Shown one piece after another: positions 60,872 through 64,000 of a stretch of 64,000 nucleotides of DNA. The position numbers and the translations under genes were made by a program. Location of the stretch: NCBI RefSeq assembly GCF_036250755.1, contig NZ_CP109583.1, forward strand, positions 8,178,001 through 8,242,000, read 5' to 3'. How positions within the stretch are numbered: the first letter of the stretch is position 1; each line of letters begins with the position of its first letter. The stretch is from Streptomyces uncialis. Its GTDB lineage: Bacteria; Actinomycetota; Actinomycetes; Streptomycetales; Streptomycetaceae. The notes under the pieces are model-generated. The model worked only from the letters and a program-made list of their open reading frames with translations, was not told the DNA's origin and made no database searches.

Positions 60872-62592
60872 TGCTCCACCCGGAGCTGCTGCGCGCGGCC
60901 CGGACCGCCCGCCGCCCGCTGCTCCTCGCGACCGCCCTGCTCGCCGCGACCGCCTGCACCCACCTCCTCCAGGCCGTCCTGCTCGCCCTCGTCCTCGGCG
61001 CGGTGGCGAGCGGGGACCTCACCGGCCTGCCCCCGCTGCTCGCCGCCGTCCTGGCGGCCGTCGCGGCCCGCGCGCTGCTCACCCGGTGGCAGCGGCGGGT
61101 CGCCGTCGGCGCCGGATCGGCCGTACGGGTCGGACTGCGTGACGAACTGCTGGTCCGGCTCGGCCGCACCGGACCGGCCCGGCACACCGATGTCCGCTCG
61201 GGTGCCGTCCGCGCCACCCTCGTCGACGGCGTCGAAGGGGTCGACGCGTACGTCTCCCGCTATCTGCCCCAGTTCCTGGTCACCTGTGTGCTGCCCCTGC
61301 CGCCACTCGTCGCCGTCACCGTCCTCGAACCGTGGGCGGGTGCCGTACTGGCGCCCGCGCTGCTGCTCGCCCTGTTCGCCCCCCGCTGGTGGGACCGGCT
61401 GCTGGCACGCCGCGGGGAGCGGCACTGGGGCGCCTACGAGGCCCTGGCCGCCGACTACCTGGAGGCGCTCCAGGGCATGCCCGCGCTGCGCGCGCTGGGC
61501 GCGGTCGGCCAGGTGCGGGCCCGGCTCGCGGAACGCTCGGACACGCTGCACCGGGCCACCGTCGCCAAACTGCGGGTCTCGCTCGTGGACACCGGGATCA
61601 CCGACCTCGCCGTCCAGGGCGGCACCGTCGCCGCCGTCCTCGTCGCCTGCTGGTCCGCCGCCGCCGGACATCCGGCGGCCACCTCGACGTACCTCGTCCT
61701 GCTGCTCACCGCCGAGTGCTTCCGGCCCGTGCGCGATCTCTCCCGGGAATGGCACTCCGGCTACCTCGGCGTCTCGGCCGCCGACGGGATCGCCGCGCTG
61801 CGCACCGCCCCGGGCGGCGTCCCCGACACCGGACACCTCACCGCGGGCCCCGGGCAGGGGCCGGAGATCCGCTTCGACGACGTGCGGTTCACCTACCCGG
61901 GCACCGGACGGCCCGCCCTGCGCGGTGTCAGCTTCACCGCCGCCGCCGGACGTACCACCGCGATCGTCGGACCTTCCGGCGCGGGCAAGTCGACCCTCGT
62001 CGGCCTGCTGCTGCGGCACCATGAACCCGGCGGGGGACGCGTCCTGCTCGACGGCGCCGAGGTCGGCGCCCACACCCTCGGTTCGCTCCGCCGCCAGATC
62101 GCCGTGGTCTCCCAGCACACGTACCTCTTCCACGACACCGTCGCCGGGAACCTGCGCCTCGCCCGCCCGGACGCCACCGACGGCGAACTGCGCGGCGCCG
62201 CCCGCGCGGCGGGCGTCCACGACGAGATCCTCGCCCTGTCCGACGGCTACGCCACCGTGATCGGGGAACGCGGCTCGACCCTGTCCGGCGGGCAGCGTCA
62301 GCGGCTCGCCCTCGCCCGCGCCCTGCTCGCCGACGCGCCGGTCCTCGTCCTCGACGAGGCCACCAGCGCCGTCGACGAACACCGTGAGGCCGGGATCGTC
62401 CGCGAACTGTTGCGTGCCGCACGCGGCCGGACCTGTCTGGTCGTCGCCCACCGGCTCGCCTCCGTACGGCACGCCGACCGGATCGTGGTGCTCGACGGCG
62501 ACGGCCGGGTCGAAGCCGTCGGGGACCACACCGCCCTGCTGGCCGCCGACGGGATGTACGCACGACTGGTCGAGGCGGGGGAAGCGGCATGA
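60868..62592 (+). CDS. ABC exporter half-transporter 1 (CydD-like)
   Basis: 574 residues from the ATG overlapping the previous stop, with CAGGAG upstream. Six-helix membrane domain (~15-310), then ATPase: Walker A GPSGAGKSTL, Q-loop VVSQHTYLFHD, signature LSGGQRQRLALARAL, Walker B VLVLDEATSAVDEHRE and H-loop VVAHRLAS. Sequence blocks such as RYLPQFLVTCVLPLPPLVAV resemble CydD. It pairs with the next half-transporter and probably exports the mature peptide. Confidence 0.88.
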   Translation: MMLHPELLRAARTARRPLLLATALLAATACTHLLQAVLLALVLGAVASGDLTGLPPLLAAVLAAVAARALLTRWQRRVAVGAGSAVRVGLRDELLVRLGRTGPARHTDVRSGAVRATLVDGVEGVDAYVSRYLPQFLVTCVLPLPPLVAVTVLEPWAGAVLAPALLLALFAPRWWDRLLARRGERHWGAYEALAADYLEALQGMPALRALGAVGQVRARLAERSDTLHRATVAKLRVSLVDTGITDLAVQGGTVAAVLVACWSAAAGHPAATSTYLVLLLTAECFRPVRDLSREWHSGYLGVSAADGIAALRTAPGGVPDTGHLTAGPGQGPEIRFDDVRFTYPGTGRPALRGVSFTAAAGRTTAIVGPSGAGKSTLVGLLLRHHEPGGGRVLLDGAEVGAHTLGSLRRQIAVVSQHTYLFHDTVAGNLRLARPDATDGELRGAARAAGVHDEILALSDGYATVIGERGSTLSGGQRQRLALARALLADAPVLVLDEATSAVDEHREAGIVRELLRAARGRTCLVVAHRLASVRHADRIVVLDGDGRVEAVGDHTALLAADGMYARLVEAGEAA

Positions 62593-64000
62593 CCATGGAC
62601 CACCGCACCACCGAACCCGGTGCCGCCCCCGGTCCCGGTTCTCCTGCGAGTCCCTCGCCGGAACGCGGTTCGCTGCGTGCCCTGTTGCCGGTGCTCGGCG
62701 CCCATCGCTCCATGACCGTACGGACCTTCGTCGCCGCGCTTGCCGGACAGACCGCGCTCGCCGCCCTTGTGGTGCTCGCCGCGCACACCGTCGGCACGGC
62801 CGTCATGACCCGCGCCGCGCCCGGCACCGGCACCGGCACCGTCCTCGCCCTTGTCGCGCTCGTCCTCGTCCGCGCGGCGACCACCTGGTGGGAGATGGAC
62901 CTCTCCCACGACCTCGCCTACCGGGTGCTGGCCGAACTGCGCGTCCGGGTCTTCGACGGGCTCGCCCGCAGCGCGCCCCTGCGGATCGGTGGCCGCCGCA
63001 GCGGGGACCTGGCGTCCGCCGCGCTGGCCGACGTCGAGGCACTGGAGTTCTTCTACGCCCACGCCGTCGCCCAACTCCTCGCCACCACCGCCGTGTTCGG
63101 TGCCGGTACGGTGGTCCTCGCCGACCTCGAACCCTGGCTGCTGCCGGCGGTGCTGCCGATGGCCGCCGCGCTGATGCTGGGCCCCGTACTGGAAGGCCGC
63201 GACCGTGCCGCGCTCGGCGCGCGCACCCGGTCGGCGGCGGCGGAACTGTCGGCGCGGGCGGTCGAGACCGTCGACGGCCTGCCGGAACTGCTGGCGTTCG
63301 GCGCGTTCGACCGGCGCCGCGCGGACTTGCGCGGGTACGGGCGGCTGCTCGGTGCCGCCCAGCGTGCGGAGCAGACCCGGGAGGCACGGTCCGCGGCCGT
63401 CCGGGACATCCTGGTGGTGATCTCGCTGGTCGCCGTCGTCGCGGTGTCCGCGCACACGCTGGAAGGCGCGTGGGTCCCGGCGGCCGTGGCCCTCGCCCTC
63501 GGGGTGCTGGCACCCGTGGCCGACTCCGCCGCCGCGCTCGGCCAGGCCGCCTGTCTGCGTGCCGCCGCCGCCCGGGTGGGCGCGGCGGTCCGGGCGCCCC
63601 GGGGCGCGCCCGAACCCCGTTCGCCCCGGCCCGTCCCCGACGGTCCGCTGGGCTTCCGGCTCAGTGGCGTCCGCTTCGGGTACGGCGGCGGGCCCGTCCT
63701 CGACGGTCTCGACCTGCTCGTACGTCCCGGCGAGACGGTGGCGTTGGTCGGGGCGTCCGGTGCGGGCAAGTCGACCTGCGCGCATCTGCTGGCCCGCTTC
63801 TGGGACCCGGCCGACGGCCGGGTCGAACTGCTGGCCGGTGACGGCCGGAGCGTGGATCTGCGCCAGGTCGCCGAACCCGAGCTGCGGGCGACCGTGGCGG
63901 TCGTCGGCCAGGACGCCCCGCTGTTCCACGGCACCCTCCGCGAGAACCTGCGGCTGGGCACCCCGGCGGCCTCCGACGCGGACCTGGTCGCGGTCGCCGC
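62589..64000 (+). CDS. ABC exporter half-transporter 2 (CydC-like), 3' truncated
   Basis: About 470 residues are visible before the window ends. The ATG overlaps the previous stop (ATGA). The membrane domain (from ~35) includes LAYRVLAELRVRVFDGLAR and DVEALEFFYAHAVAQLLA; the ATPase starts near 355 with Walker A GASGAGKST and Q-loop VVGQDAPLFHG. The signature and Walker B lie beyond the edge. As the partner of half-transporter 1 it would form the CydDC-type heterodimer. Confidence 0.85.
   Translation, partial: MTMDHRTTEPGAAPGPGSPASPSPERGSLRALLPVLGAHRSMTVRTFVAALAGQTALAALVVLAAHTVGTAVMTRAAPGTGTGTVLALVALVLVRAATTWWEMDLSHDLAYRVLAELRVRVFDGLARSAPLRIGGRRSGDLASAALADVEALEFFYAHAVAQLLATTAVFGAGTVVLADLEPWLLPAVLPMAAALMLGPVLEGRDRAALGARTRSAAAELSARAVETVDGLPELLAFGAFDRRRADLRGYGRLLGAAQRAEQTREARSAAVRDILVVISLVAVVAVSAHTLEGAWVPAAVALALGVLAPVADSAAALGQAACLRAAAARVGAAVRAPRGAPEPRSPRPVPDGPLGFRLSGVRFGYGGGPVLDGLDLLVRPGETVALVGASGAGKSTCAHLLARFWDPADGRVELLAGDGRSVDLRQVAEPELRATVAVVGQDAPLFHGTLRENLRLGTPAASDADLVAVA

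Noticed and set aside
1..64000. CRISPR arrays, tRNA or rRNA genes, insertion sequences, phage attachment sites
   Set aside because: None seen. The repeats found are short tandem or codon-level repeats without spacers, and no transposase or integrase gene is present.

Overview
The window is very GC-rich DNA with strong third-position G/C, many GTG starts, ATGA/GTGA gene overlaps, GH19 chitinase and GH75 chitosanase genes, DasR-like sites, dihydroxyacetone kinase, an ABC-F protein and a Ser/Thr kinase fused to a solute-binding domain. Together these point to a Streptomyces or close relative. I see no rRNA, tRNA, CRISPR array, transposase or phage gene. The window cuts a racemase-like gene at its left edge and an ABC exporter gene at its right edge.

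Left third (1-22.3 kb). Housekeeping and envelope genes come first: racemase fragment, O-antigen-ligase-like protein, apolipoprotein N-acyltransferase (lnt), Nudix hydrolase and SGNH lipoprotein. An odd kdpC-kdpA pair without kdpB follows, preceded by a 10-codon ORF. Next is a chitin/chitosan stretch: GH19 chitinase, Fn3 lipoprotein and GH75 chitosanase, with three DasR-like sites. Then come a quinone oxidoreductase with a Gly/Asp/His repeat tail, the dhaKLM operon, an ArsR-MFS operon with a clear AT-rich palindrome, an NmrA-like protein and a TetR regulator.

Middle (22.3-49.2 kb). An ABC exporter is followed by a cobalamin-riboswitch operon on the minus strand (2Fe-2S protein, btuF, btuC, btuD, FhuF-like reductase). 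Next are a MerR/MFS pair with a perfect MerR-type operator, an IMPase-like protein with a changed metal ligand, an ABC-F protein with a promoter and upstream ORFs, a DedA protein, a NarL-type two-component system, a DD-peptidase and an AAC(3)-like acetyltransferase facing each other across a 44-bp palindrome, a secreted glycerophosphodiesterase, the kinase/solute-binding fusion and a TauE-like permease.

Right end (49.2-64 kb) is the most interesting part. Two Zur-type 7-1-7 boxes control what looks like one system. Box 1 lies between a beta-propeller gene and a FecBCCD-type metallophore importer of four genes with overlapping stops and starts. Box 2 begins on the stop codon of the importer ATPase and fills the -35/-10 spacer of a promoter for a 45-residue Cys-free peptide. 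That peptide is followed by an RRE/ThiF-like protein, an S15/CocE-type hydrolase, a YcaO cyclodehydratase, a SagB-like dehydrogenase and two CydDC-like ABC half-exporters. My reading is a zinc-repressed, azol(in)e-containing RiPP made, exported and perhaps re-imported as a ribosomal metallophore. Gene families and boxes are visible in the sequence; the metallophore role is inference.
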